DNA of 64,000 nucleotides from Streptomyces chattanoogensis (GTDB taxonomy: Bacteria > Actinomycetota > Actinomycetes > Streptomycetales > Streptomycetaceae), in the NCBI RefSeq assembly GCF_001294335.1, contig NZ_LGKG01000155.1, positions 1 through 64,000 of the forward strand, in the 5' to 3' direction. The translations under genes and the position numbers were made by a program. Each line of letters starts with the position of its first letter. Positions within the stretch are counted from its first letter, which is position 1. The notes under the pieces are model-generated. The model did not search any database, was not told the DNA's origin, and was given only the letters and a program-made list of their open reading frames with translations. Of the stretch, positions 34,028 through 42,620 are shown one piece after another.

Positions 34028-35662
34028 TCACCCTCGAGACGATCGGTTCGGTTGATGGGGGAACCCGGCGGCGAAGATCCGGGCCAGCGCGGGCCACTGG
34101 GCCCGGATGAAGAAGTGGTCACCGGGGAACCGGTGGGTGGTCAGGGGCCGGGCGCTCTCCCGTTGCCAGGCCTCCAGATCGGCCCGGGTGAACCACTCGT
34201 CCTCACCGGCCATGGCGGTCACCGGTACGTCCAGGGGCGGGGCGTCCTCGTGCCGGTAGGCGCCCAGCGCGGCGAAGTCGGCCCGCAGGACGGGCTCGTA
34301 GAACGCCATCAGGTCGGGGTGTTCCCACAGTTCCGCCGGGATGCCGCCGAGCTCTTTGAGGTGGTCCCAGAAGGCGTCGGCCGGCAGCTCCCAGGTGTGG
34401 CGTTCCCGGCTCGGGATCGACGGTCCGCTCTCCCCGGAGACGAACAGATGGGCCGGTGCGGGCAGTCGCTCGGCGCGCAGCCGGCGGCAGAGCAGGAACG
34501 CCAGCCGGGCTCCGAGGCTGTGGCCGTAGAGCGCGTACGGGGCGTCGAGCCGGTCCCGCAGCTGCCGGAGCAGATCGTCGACGATCGCGGCGGGTTCCCG
34601 CAGCAGCGGCTCGGCGGCGCGCCGGCCGCGGCCGGGGCGTTCGAGCGGCACGACGTCGACGTCCGGGCAGTGGTCGGCGAGTCCTGCGTAGGCGCGCTCG
34701 TCACCGCCCGCGTAGGCGATGCAGAACAGGCGTGGCCGTGGCCGTGGCTGCGCGTGCGAGTGTGGCGGTGACTGCGGCGTGGTCTCCCGGCGGGCGGGAG
34801 CGGTGTCGATCTGCCGGACCATGCGGGTCAGGACTCCTCCCCCGCCCACCTCGCGGCAGTGGTCTGCGGTCGTGTGCTGCAACAGGTAGCGGACGCTGTC
34901 CAGCCACTGCACCGATCCGGAGATCTGCCGGCTCAGCGTCGCGGCGACGTCCCGGTCCGGGTACGGCTGCGCGGTGAGGTTGGCGATCACCGTGGCGCGC
35001 AGGGGTGCGAACCGGAAGCCCTTGAGGAACGCGGCGAACTCGTCGCGGGCGGAGTCCATGAACCGCGAGTGGAAGGCGGCCGAGACCTTCAGCCGGGCGA
35101 CCCGGGTCCCCCGCGCGTCGAGCGTCTTGTGCGCGCGCTCGATCTCGTCCCGGGCCCCGGACAGCACGGTCTGGACGGGGGTGTTGATGTTGGCGACGTC
35201 GAGTCGCGAGAGGCCCTCCTCGGCGAGGAAGGCCCGCACCTCGTCCGCGTCCGGCCCCACGACGGCGAGCATGGCCCCGTCCGAGGCCCGGGCCATCAGC
35301 TCGCCCCGCTTGAGGACGAGCTTCAGGCCGGTCTCGAAGTCGAAGGCCCCGGCGGCGTGCAGGGCGTTGTACTCCCCCAGGCTGTGGCCCAGCAGGTACC
35401 CGCCCTCGGGTTCGCCACGCTCCAGCGAGTCCCGGTAGGAGAGCGCGTTGACGACGTAGAGCGCGGGCTGGGTGCAGCGCGTGTCGTCGAGCCGCCCGTC
35501 GGGGTTCTCCAGGCACAGCTTCGGGAGGTCGTATCCGAGGACGTCGCAGGCCAGCGCGGTCGGTTCAGGAAACCGGTCGAAGAGACCGGCTCCCATGCCG
35601 CGGGTCTGGGACCCCTGGCCGGGGAAGAGCACGGCGGGCGTTCCCGCTGCTGAAGCCCTCAC
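34028..35662 (-). CDS. trans-acting malonyl acyltransferase fused to a type II thioesterase
   Basis: A 544-residue didomain protein. The N-terminal AT starts with FPGQGSQTRGMG, has the catalytic Ser in GHSLGEY (near residue 94) and AFHS, the malonyl-type specificity motif (near residue 200). The C-terminal half is an alpha/beta hydrolase like type II thioesterases: Ser in GHSLG near 380 and His in GDHFF near 517. The AT would load all the AT-less modules in trans, and the thioesterase would clear stalled or mis-primed carriers. GTG 35662 is chosen because the AT fold starts eight residues later. The frame is open to 35959, but that upstream part is low-complexity and lies in the divergent promoter. 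The GTG overlaps the stop of a 20-codon ORF that has a strong ribosome site. Confidence 0.9.
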   Translation of the reverse strand: MRASAAGTPAVLFPGQGSQTRGMGAGLFDRFPEPTALACDVLGYDLPKLCLENPDGRLDDTRCTQPALYVVNALSYRDSLERGEPEGGYLLGHSLGEYNALHAAGAFDFETGLKLVLKRGELMARASDGAMLAVVGPDADEVRAFLAEEGLSRLDVANINTPVQTVLSGARDEIERAHKTLDARGTRVARLKVSAAFHSRFMDSARDEFAAFLKGFRFAPLRATVIANLTAQPYPDRDVAATLSRQISGSVQWLDSVRYLLQHTTADHCREVGGGGVLTRMVRQIDTAPARRETTPQSPPHSHAQPRPRPRLFCIAYAGGDERAYAGLADHCPDVDVVPLERPGRGRRAAEPLLREPAAIVDDLLRQLRDRLDAPYALYGHSLGARLAFLLCRRLRAERLPAPAHLFVSGESGPSIPSRERHTWELPADAFWDHLKELGGIPAELWEHPDLMAFYEPVLRADFAALGAYRHEDAPPLDVPVTAMAGEDEWFTRADLEAWQRESARPLTTHRFPGDHFFIRAQWPALARIFAAGFPHQPNRSSRG

Positions 35663-35721
35663 GTGGGGCCCGCGGCGGCGTGTTCTCGGGTGATGGCAGG
35701 GCAGTCGTCCGGCGGGTGCAT
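35659..35721 (-). CDS. possible 20-residue leader ORF ahead of the AT gene
   Basis: ATG 35721 follows GGGGAGG by two bases. It opens a 20-codon frame (MHPPDDCPAITREHAAAGPT) whose TGA overlaps the GTG of the acyltransferase gene as GTGA. The acyltransferase start itself has no Shine-Dalgarno sequence. Translation through the leader could therefore re-initiate at the GTG. No similarity to known leaders was recognised; it may simply be the ribosome entry point of the operon. Confidence 0.4.
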   Translation of the reverse strand: MHPPDDCPAITREHAAAGPT

Positions 35722-35773
35722 GTCCTCCCCGTTCGGCGGTGGATTCCGATGACGGGCAGCCTGCAACACCCCC

Positions 35774-35901
35774 CTTGCCGCAGCCTGGTCGGGACCCTGG
35801 CGAATTCTTGCCGTCTGCTGCGACGGTTTTCCGCCATCCTTGCCGAACCCCCCACCGACGCCTTGCCGTTCGCTTGCCGACGCCCCAATTTGATCTTGGA
35901 A
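35774..35901. promoter_or_regulatory. phased CTTGCCG repeats, probable SARP operator of the divergent promoters
   Basis: CTTGCCG occurs exactly at 35774, 35807, 35839, 35862 and 35873, and as CTTGGAA at 35895. Spacings are 33, 32, 23, 11 and 22 bases, close to whole helical turns. Weaker copies (CTGGTCG at 35785, CCTGGCG at 35796) fill the 11-bp register. SARP proteins are known to bind heptamer direct repeats with 11-bp spacing. The array lies in the 283-base gap between the PKS operon and a SARP-type regulator gene, so it probably controls both. No convincing -10/-35 pair could be chosen. Confidence 0.65.
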
Positions 35902-36004
35902 TGCCCCGTTCTCTATGCCAAGATCCGGTTTGGAAGGGCACCGGCCGCCTCGGCGGCATTCGCCCGTCAGCACGATCGCGCGTGCGAGAACGATTGGGAC
36001 CGAT

Positions 36005-39000
36005 ATGCCTTCATCCCCCACGCCGGACCCGGCCCCGACCACCCCGCCCCTCACGGCCGGGCCCCACGACACCCCCCTCCTGCTGAGCGTTCTTGGCCCC
36101 ATGTCGGCCCGCCACGACGGCCGCGACCTCCCCCTCGGCCCACCACGCCGCAGGGCCCTGCTCACCCTGCTCCTCATACGCCTGGGACGCGTCGTGCCCA
36201 CGGAACTGCTCATCGAGGAGCTGTGGGGCGAGGAGCCCCCGCGCCAGGCCGTCGCCACGCTCCAGAGCCATGTATCCCACCTGCGCCGCGCACTGCAGCC
36301 GGCGTCCGGGCCCGGCAGTCCCACCGTGCTGCGCCACCGCGCGCCCGGCTACGTCCTGGAACTCGCCCCCGAACAGATCGACGTCTGCCGTTTCGAGCGC
36401 CTGGTCGCCGACGGGCGGCGGCGGCTGGAAGGACGCGATCCGCGCGCCGCGCGGGACCACTTCACCTCGGCCCTGGCGCTGTGGCGGGGCGCACCCTACG
36501 CGGAGTTCGACAGCCATCCCCCGCTCAGCGACGAGAGTGCACGGCTCGAACACGTCCGGCTCACCGCCGTGGAGTCCTGCGCGGAGGCCCGGCTCGCCCT
36601 CGGAGCGGCCCAGGAGGTCGCCGCGGACCTCGACCGCGAGGCACGCCGCCACCCGGCGCGGGAACGCCTGGTCGGCCATCTGATGACGGCGCTGTCCCGG
36701 CTCGGGCGGCAGGCCGAGGCGCTCGAAGTGTACGAACGGACCCGCGTCCACCTGGACGAGGAGTTCGGCGTGGGCACGGCCGCCGAACTCCGCCGGGTCA
36801 GGACCGCGATCCTGCGCCAGGAACCGGGCGCGTGCGGGCCCACCACGGGACCGCGCCCCGGTCACCCCGAATCCGGCGGGCCCGCGCAGGGGGCTCCGGT
36901 GATCGGGGTCGCGAAGGCCGTCGCCGACGAGAGGGCACAAAGGGCCGAGGCACGCCCACCCGCCCGCGCGGCGCAGGAGACCAGGAGGCTCGCAGAGCCC
37001 GAGGCGCCCGGTGGAGCGAGCGCAGCAGGAGCGGATCCAGGCGGCCCTGCGGCGGCCGGCCGGAACGACGGTCTCCAGGACCGCGCCACGTCCGCGGAAG
37101 GCGGCGGAGCGGCACGCCCTGCCGCAGGCTGCACGGGAGCCCCGCGCGGCACCGCCGGGCCGGGACACACATGCCGGTCGACGACAGCCGCCGCCACCTC
37201 CCGGTCGGCCACCGCGGATTCACGCAAGAGCGCCCGTCCCGCACGGAACGCCACTGCCCCGAAGAACGACACGGGCCATGAGGCCGTACGGCCGGTGCCC
37301 GGCGGGCCGGGCACCCAGTCGCTGTTCACCGGCCGCAGCGAGGAGTTGCAGCGCCTGACGGCCGTGGCGGCGAGCGCGCTCGCCGGTCAGGGGCATGTGG
37401 CGGGCGTCCTCGGCCCCGCCGGCGTCGGCAAGACCCGTCTGCTCCTCGAACTCGCCCCCCGGCTGGAGGCCACCTGCGCCGGTCAGGAGTGCACCGGCCT
37501 GGAGGTGATCTGGAGCCACTGCTTCCTGGGTGAGGGCGTACCGCCCTACTGGCTGTGGACCCAGATCCTCAGGCGGCTGTCCACGACCCGCCCGGACGCC
37601 TTCCGTGAAGCGGCGAAACCGTTCGGCGCCCTGCTCGCCCCGCTGATGCCCGAGCGCGCGGCCGGATCCGGCGGACCGGTCCTCGAATCCGACTGGGGCC
37701 AGGCCCGCTTCCTCACCCACGACGCGGTCTGCGAAGTCCTGCTCACCCTCGCCGCCCAGCGGCCGCTCGTCCTGCTCATGGAGGACCTGCACTGGGCCGA
37801 CACCGCGTCCCTGGACCTCCTCAGACTGCTGAGCACCCGCAGCCAGGGCCACCCGCTCGGCATCGTCCTGACCGCCCGCGAGCACGAGGTCGAGTCCGAC
37901 CCGACGCTGCGCCGGATGCTCTCCGAGGCGCTGCGCGGCCCCAGGACCGAGACCCTGCGGCTCGGCGGCCTGTCCCGGCACGCCGTCGCCGCCCTCGTCG
38001 TCGCCCAGGCCGGACCCGGCGTCGATGCGGAGGTCGTCGAGGTGCTGCACCGGCGCAGCGAGGGCAACCCGTACTTCGTCATGCAGCTCGTCTCCCTCCT
38101 GGGTGACGCGCACAGCCTGCGCCGGCCCGATGCGGTGGACGTCCTCCTGACCCGTATTCCGACGGGCGTCCGCGAGGCGCTGCACCAGCGGTTCGCGGCG
38201 CTGCCCGAGGAGGTGCTGCGCGTGCTGCGGCTGTGCGCCGTCATCGGCACCGAGGTCGACACCGATCTGCTGAACCGCACCGCCGGCGAGGACGAACCGG
38301 TCGCCGCGGCACTGGAGTCGGCGATGCGCGCCGGACTGCTCGGCGAGGACCCCCTCCACCCCGAACGGCTCCACTTCACCCATGCCCTGGTCCAGGAGAC
38401 GCTCATCGACGAGCTCACCCGCGAGGACCGGCAGCGGCTGCACGCGAGGGTCGCCGAGGGGTTGTCCGCCCGCAGGCTCTGGCAGGTGGCGGACGCGGAG
38501 ATCGAGCGGGTCGCCCACCATGCCTGGCACGCGAAGAGCGCCCTGCCGACTGCCGAAACACTTCCCCTGCTGCTGCGCGCCGCCGAACAGGCCGAGCAGC
38601 AACTCGCCTACGAACAGGTGGAGACCTGGCTGCGCCGCGCGGTGCACCTGGTCGGCCTGCTGCCGCCCGAAGACCCCTCGGCCGCGCCCCTGGACCAGCG
38701 GCTGCACGTCCAGCTCGGCCAGGTGCTGGCCACCACCCGGGGCTACGGCCACGCCGAGGCCGAGACGGCACTCGCCCGCGGACGGGCCCTCGGCAAGGCC
38801 ACCCATTCCCCCGAGGACCCGTCGGTGCTCTGGGCCCTGTGCGCGTCGTACCTGGTCACCGGCCGCTACGACGCCTCACGCCGGTTCTCCGGCCTGCTCC
38901 GGAACCTCGCCGACCGGGACGGCCAGCCCGTGGCAGTGCTCGGCGCGGCCTACGGCGAGGGCATCGTCCTGCACATCCGCGGCCAGTTGCGGCAGGCACT

Positions 39001-39646
39001 CGCCGAGCTGGAGCGCGGCGTCACCATGGCGGACGGCTACGCCCGCGAGGGCCACTCCCTGGCTCGCACCTTCCAGCACGACCCGCGCGTCTCCTGCCGC
39101 TCCTACGACACCTTCACCCGCTGGCTCATGGGCGACCGGAAGGGCGCCACGGCACGCCGCCGCGAACTGCTGCGCCTGACCGAGTACGACAGCAGGCCCT
39201 CCGACCGCTCCTTCGCCCTCTACGTGGACGCGGTCGTGGCGGCCTGGGAAGGCGACGCCCGCACGGCCCGCTCCTCCGGCGCCGAGGGCGTCCGGGTGGC
39301 GGAAGAACACGGCCTGCTGTACTGGAAGGCCATGCTCGGCATGCTGGAGGGCTGGGGCCTGACCCACTCCGGACAGGAGGACGACGGTCTCACCCTGATG
39401 CACTCCTCCCTCGCCGAACTCCGCGACTCCAGAACCCACCTGCGCCGCCCCCTCCACCTGGGCCTCCTCGGCCAGGCCCAGCACCGGGCCGGACGTACGG
39501 AGGACGCGAAGACCACCTTCCACGCCCTCCTCGCAGCCGTCGGCCAGCGCGGCGAACACGTCTACCTCCACCCGGAACTCCCCGCCACCAGCCTCCTCCA
39601 CGACCTCCTGGGCCGGGGGGCGGCGGAGGCGGTAGCGGCCGGGTGA
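36005..39646 (+). CDS. large SARP-family transcriptional activator with ATPase and TPR-like regions
   Basis: A 1213-residue regulator. Residues about 20-110 are the OmpR-like SARP DNA-binding domain (LLLSVLGPM, LPLGPPRRRALLTLLL), followed by the bacterial transcriptional activator domain to about 265. A long Ala/Arg/Pro-rich linker follows, then an AAA-type ATPase with Walker A GPAGVGKT near 471 and Walker B LVLLMEDLHWAD. The last 400 residues are helical repeats like TPRs. No LuxR helix-turn-helix is seen at the C-terminus. ATG 36005 is chosen as the first start close to the SARP fold; the frame is open to 35915 without homology. Its position, divergent from the PKS operon, makes it the likely cluster-situated activator. 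Confidence 0.9.
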   Translation: MPSSPTPDPAPTTPPLTAGPHDTPLLLSVLGPMSARHDGRDLPLGPPRRRALLTLLLIRLGRVVPTELLIEELWGEEPPRQAVATLQSHVSHLRRALQPASGPGSPTVLRHRAPGYVLELAPEQIDVCRFERLVADGRRRLEGRDPRAARDHFTSALALWRGAPYAEFDSHPPLSDESARLEHVRLTAVESCAEARLALGAAQEVAADLDREARRHPARERLVGHLMTALSRLGRQAEALEVYERTRVHLDEEFGVGTAAELRRVRTAILRQEPGACGPTTGPRPGHPESGGPAQGAPVIGVAKAVADERAQRAEARPPARAAQETRRLAEPEAPGGASAAGADPGGPAAAGRNDGLQDRATSAEGGGAARPAAGCTGAPRGTAGPGHTCRSTTAAATSRSATADSRKSARPARNATAPKNDTGHEAVRPVPGGPGTQSLFTGRSEELQRLTAVAASALAGQGHVAGVLGPAGVGKTRLLLELAPRLEATCAGQECTGLEVIWSHCFLGEGVPPYWLWTQILRRLSTTRPDAFREAAKPFGALLAPLMPERAAGSGGPVLESDWGQARFLTHDAVCEVLLTLAAQRPLVLLMEDLHWADTASLDLLRLLSTRSQGHPLGIVLTAREHEVESDPTLRRMLSEALRGPRTETLRLGGLSRHAVAALVVAQAGPGVDAEVVEVLHRRSEGNPYFVMQLVSLLGDAHSLRRPDAVDVLLTRIPTGVREALHQRFAALPEEVLRVLRLCAVIGTEVDTDLLNRTAGEDEPVAAALESAMRAGLLGEDPLHPERLHFTHALVQETLIDELTREDRQRLHARVAEGLSARRLWQVADAEIERVAHHAWHAKSALPTAETLPLLLRAAEQAEQQLAYEQVETWLRRAVHLVGLLPPEDPSAAPLDQRLHVQLGQVLATTRGYGHAEAETALARGRALGKATHSPEDPSVLWALCASYLVTGRYDASRRFSGLLRNLADRDGQPVAVLGAAYGEGIVLHIRGQLRQALAELERGVTMADGYAREGHSLARTFQHDPRVSCRSYDTFTRWLMGDRKGATARRRELLRLTEYDSRPSDRSFALYVDAVVAAWEGDARTARSSGAEGVRVAEEHGLLYWKAMLGMLEGWGLTHSGQEDDGLTLMHSSLAELRDSRTHLRRPLHLGLLGQAQHRAGRTEDAKTTFHALLAAVGQRGEHVYLHPELPATSLLHDLLGRGAAEAVAAG

Positions 39647-39651
39647 GGGGC

Positions 39652-39668
39652 AGGCGCCGCCTGGTTGC
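39652..39668. terminator. weak hairpin between convergent genes
   Basis: CAGGCG-C-CGCCTG and flanking GC-rich bases can form a short stem in the 44-base gap between the stops of the SARP gene and the convergent P-loop gene. There is no T-run, which is usual in Streptomyces terminators. Confidence 0.3.
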
Positions 39669-39690
39669 CCGATGGCTGCGGGTGGAGGAA

Positions 39691-40878
39691 TCACGAGGTA
39701 CTCAGCCCCGGCAGGGCGGCTTCGGCGACGATCGCATCGGCCACCTGCCCGACGGTCCGTCCGTCGGTGTCGATGCGCAGATCGCCGATCCCGGCAGCGT
39801 CCAGGGCAGCGGCCGACGCCGCCGCCTGCTGGGCGATCCGGAGCAGCTGCGGGGCGGACCGCCCTCGCAACGGGTCGCCCGGCTGGGCCCAGCTGCCGCC
39901 CTCGCCACGGAGCAGGACGCGCTGGGCCAGTTGCTGCCGTCCGGCGTGCAGCCGGCACAGCGTGAGCCCCGCCGCAGGGAGCGCATCGGCGTACGCCTTG
40001 ACCGTGGACCGGTCCTCGACCGGGCCGGCCATGATCAGGCACTGGGCCCCGGTCGCACGGTAGGTCCGCCACACGGCGGCCAGGTTGCGGACCTTGACCC
40101 GCTGATTGCCGGGATCGTCGTCCGGAACCGGGCGGCAGAAGCCGAGTTGGTCGAGGTCGAGATAGGCGGCGGTGGCTCCGGCGCGCAGGACCCTCTGGTA
40201 GATCTCGAAGCCGACCGCCGACTTGCCGACGCCGGTCGCGCCGCACAGCCACAGAACCGGTCCCGCAACGCCCGGCGCCGCCTGCGCCGAGGGGCGGCTA
40301 CGGTCCGGGGCGGCGACCGCGGTCGGCGCGAGTGTGTCGTCCCCCGACCGGCCCGGAGCCGGGCAGGGCCATCCGCCGGTCCGCTCCCTGACGAGCCGCG
40401 CCACTTCGTTCACCCGCAGACCGCTGGTGTCGACGCAGGCATGTGCGAAGGCGCTCGCGTCCAGGGAACCGGCTTCACGCAGCACCTCGTCGATCAGCTC
40501 GACAGGCCCTCCGCGGCGGGTGAACCGCTGCCGGAGCACGTCCCGGTCGGCACGCAGGCGGCACACCGTCACCGCGGCCCGCGGAATCCGGTCGACGTGC
40601 ACTCCGCGGACGGGATCGACGACACCGGAAACGATGAGACACCGTGCGCCGGCCGCCCGGAAACCGGCCACCACCGCATCGAGATTGCGTGCCTTCATCC
40701 GATGCCGACCGGGATCGGACGCGGGCTCGGGGTAGCAGATGCCCAACTGGTCGATGTCGACGAAGGCGGTCTCGATCCCGGCCCGTGTGAGGTGGGAGGA
40801 CAACTCCCAGGCCACCGTGGTCTTGCCGACTCCCGGCGGGCCGCAGAGCCACAGCACGGGGAGCAACGCACCGCTCAC
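39691..40878 (-). CDS. tandem-duplicated P-loop kinase-like ATPase
   Basis: A 395-residue protein made of two homologous halves. Each begins with PVLWLCG and a Walker A motif (GPPGVGKTT, then GATGVGKSA), followed by DIDQLG/LDQLGFC, then VRNLAAV or ARNLDAV, and an Asp/Thr-rich end. It resembles small nucleotide-binding kinases of the chloramphenicol phosphotransferase/AAA type; the substrate is unknown. GTG 40878 is chosen because it directly precedes the first domain. The frame extends to 41211 but that part is not conserved-looking and overlaps the P450 promoter. A 26-codon ORF (ATG 40955) ends across this GTG as GTGA, so coupling is possible. Confidence 0.7.
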   Translation of the reverse strand: MSGALLPVLWLCGPPGVGKTTVAWELSSHLTRAGIETAFVDIDQLGICYPEPASDPGRHRMKARNLDAVVAGFRAAGARCLIVSGVVDPVRGVHVDRIPRAAVTVCRLRADRDVLRQRFTRRGGPVELIDEVLREAGSLDASAFAHACVDTSGLRVNEVARLVRERTGGWPCPAPGRSGDDTLAPTAVAAPDRSRPSAQAAPGVAGPVLWLCGATGVGKSAVGFEIYQRVLRAGATAAYLDLDQLGFCRPVPDDDPGNQRVKVRNLAAVWRTYRATGAQCLIMAGPVEDRSTVKAYADALPAAGLTLCRLHAGRQQLAQRVLLRGEGGSWAQPGDPLRGRSAPQLLRIAQQAAASAAALDAAGIGDLRIDTDGRTVGQVADAIVAEAALPGLSTS

Positions 40879-41213
40879 CGGCTGGCCGCCGGACCCGGGC
40901 ACCAGGTGGTGAGCCCGAAGAAGAACGTTTCGCTCACAGGCTCGCTCACAGACATGGCCCGGATTCTCGCGATCGCGTACGTCCCTGTCGACGGATTTAG
41001 CGCTGCGGAGGGCCTCGATACCCCTGACAGGATGCCGGTCCACTACTCCAACTGCCGCACACCGCATCGCCACACCGTCAGCCCCGGCTCCGACCAGGTC
41101 ACGCCCGCTCTCGCGGCAGCCACCAGCTGTCACCAACCGTGACTGTTCTCGTACAGTACGTGCTGCCCGCCCTCCGCCAGGAGCCCAGCCCAGAAGCTGA
41201 CCAGGAGACAACT
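40879..41213. promoter_or_regulatory. 335-base divergent intergenic region
   Basis: This stretch separates the P-loop gene (leftward) from the P450 gene (rightward) and must hold both promoters. TACAGT at 41152 could be a -10 box for the P450, but the nearest -35-like hexamer (CTGTCA at 41127) is 19 bases away. Apart from the short 26-codon ORF on the minus strand nothing else was recognised. Confidence 0.35.
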
Positions 41214-42557
41214 GTGGCCACCGAAGCCAGCCTCGACCCCGTCCCCGACGTTCCCGGAGCGGGGCGGCCGGTCCCCGAAGCCGGGCCCGAGCTCGTGGAG
41301 CGATGGCGTTCCGGCGGGGGTGAGCTGGTCGATCTGCTGACCCAGGTGCGCGAACGGACCGGCGGCATCGCCGCGTTTCGCCTCGGGCCGCGCCCCACCG
41401 TCCTCGTCACCGACCCGCGGGCGGTCCACCACGTACTCGCCCGGCAGCCCGAGCGCTACGTCAAGCGCTCGCACCGCGCCCGGCTGCTGATCGGCGATGG
41501 CGTCGTGGCGGCCACCGGCAGCGCGTGGAAGCAGCAACGCCGCCTCCTGCAGTCCCAGTTCACCGGTACCGGGATGCGCCGTTACGAGCAGCGGATCACC
41601 GAAGCCGCCCGGACCACCGCCGGGCGCTGGTCACAGTACGCACGCACCGGGCAGACCTTCGATCTGGGGCGGGAGATGCACCGCTTCGCCCTGGACACGA
41701 TCTGGCGCTCCCTCACCGGGCACCCCCTCGATGACAAGACCGAGCGCGAACTGGCCTCCGTGGCGGCGGTGGTGGCCGCCCTTCCCACGCTGCCGACCGA
41801 TGCCTCCGAAGCCCAGGAGGTCGTCGCCGCCGACCTCGCCCGGATCGACGCCGTCGCCCGGTACGCCATCGAGACCGCCCGCAGCGGAGCCACCGGTCCC
41901 CACGGACCGGGGCTGCTGCATGTCCTCGTCGACGCCGCCACCGACCGTGCCGAGTACACCGACCAGCTGATCCGCGACGAGCTGATCACCCTGCTGGTGG
42001 CCGGGCACGAGACCACCGCCACCACCCTGACCTGGCTCTATCTGCTCCTCAACGACAACCCCAGCGCCCGCGAACACGCTCTCGCCGCCGGTGGCGAGGG
42101 ATCGGCGGAACGCCGCCAGGCCCTCCAGGCCCTGATCCACGAAACGCTCCGGCTCTATCCGTCCGCCTGGATCATGCCCCGCCACGCCGCCGAGGACGAC
42201 ACCCTCGCCGGTTACGCCGTCCCGGCGGGCACCGACATCCTGCTCTGCCCGTATCTCACGCACCGCGATCCCCATCTGTGGCCGGACCCGGAGCGCTTCG
42301 CCCCGCAGCGCTTCACCACCCCGAACGGCCGCCCCACCCACCAAGGCTCCTATTTCCCCTTCGGCATCGGCCCCCGCGCCTGTCTCGGTCTGCAATTCGC
42401 GCTCCGCGAAGCGACCGTGCTGCTGGAACATCTGCTGCCGGCCCACAGCGTGAGGTTCCACTCCACCCCCACGAAGGCGACATACGGCATTGTGGTCCGC
42501 CCCGAGGGCCCCACCCCCGCATGCCTGGAACCGCCACTGCGCCGAAGCAGGCCGTAG
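41214..42557 (+). CDS. cytochrome P450
   Basis: A 447-residue P450 with the I-helix oxygen-binding motif AGHETTATT, the ExxR motif in HETLRL, and the haem-binding loop FPFGIGPRACLG with the cysteine ligand. The start GTG 41214 has AGGAG seven bases upstream; an ATG at 41139 lacks such a site. It lies next to the polyketide cluster, separated from it by the regulator and a P-loop gene. It might hydroxylate the polyketide, but nothing in the sequence proves that link. Redox partners are not encoded nearby. Confidence 0.92.
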   Translation: MATEASLDPVPDVPGAGRPVPEAGPELVERWRSGGGELVDLLTQVRERTGGIAAFRLGPRPTVLVTDPRAVHHVLARQPERYVKRSHRARLLIGDGVVAATGSAWKQQRRLLQSQFTGTGMRRYEQRITEAARTTAGRWSQYARTGQTFDLGREMHRFALDTIWRSLTGHPLDDKTERELASVAAVVAALPTLPTDASEAQEVVAADLARIDAVARYAIETARSGATGPHGPGLLHVLVDAATDRAEYTDQLIRDELITLLVAGHETTATTLTWLYLLLNDNPSAREHALAAGGEGSAERRQALQALIHETLRLYPSAWIMPRHAAEDDTLAGYAVPAGTDILLCPYLTHRDPHLWPDPERFAPQRFTTPNGRPTHQGSYFPFGIGPRACLGLQFALREATVLLEHLLPAHSVRFHSTPTKATYGIVVRPEGPTPACLEPPLRRSRP

Positions 42558-42600
42558 GGCCTGCCTCCGTGCAGGACGCCGGACTCCCGGCACCGGCTCG

Positions 42601-42617
42601 GCCCCCTCGAGGGGGGC
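42601..42617. terminator. palindromic hairpin between P450 and P-loop gene
   Basis: CCCCCTCGAGGGGG (42602-42615) is a perfect 14-base palindrome in the 63-base gap between two convergent genes. It probably acts as a bidirectional terminator. Confidence 0.5.
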
Positions 42618-42620
42618 GGG

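Noticed and set aside
35663..35959. N-terminal extension of the acyltransferase to ATG 35959
   Set aside because: The extra 99 residues are unlike any AT N-terminus and would cover the promoter and SARP repeats.
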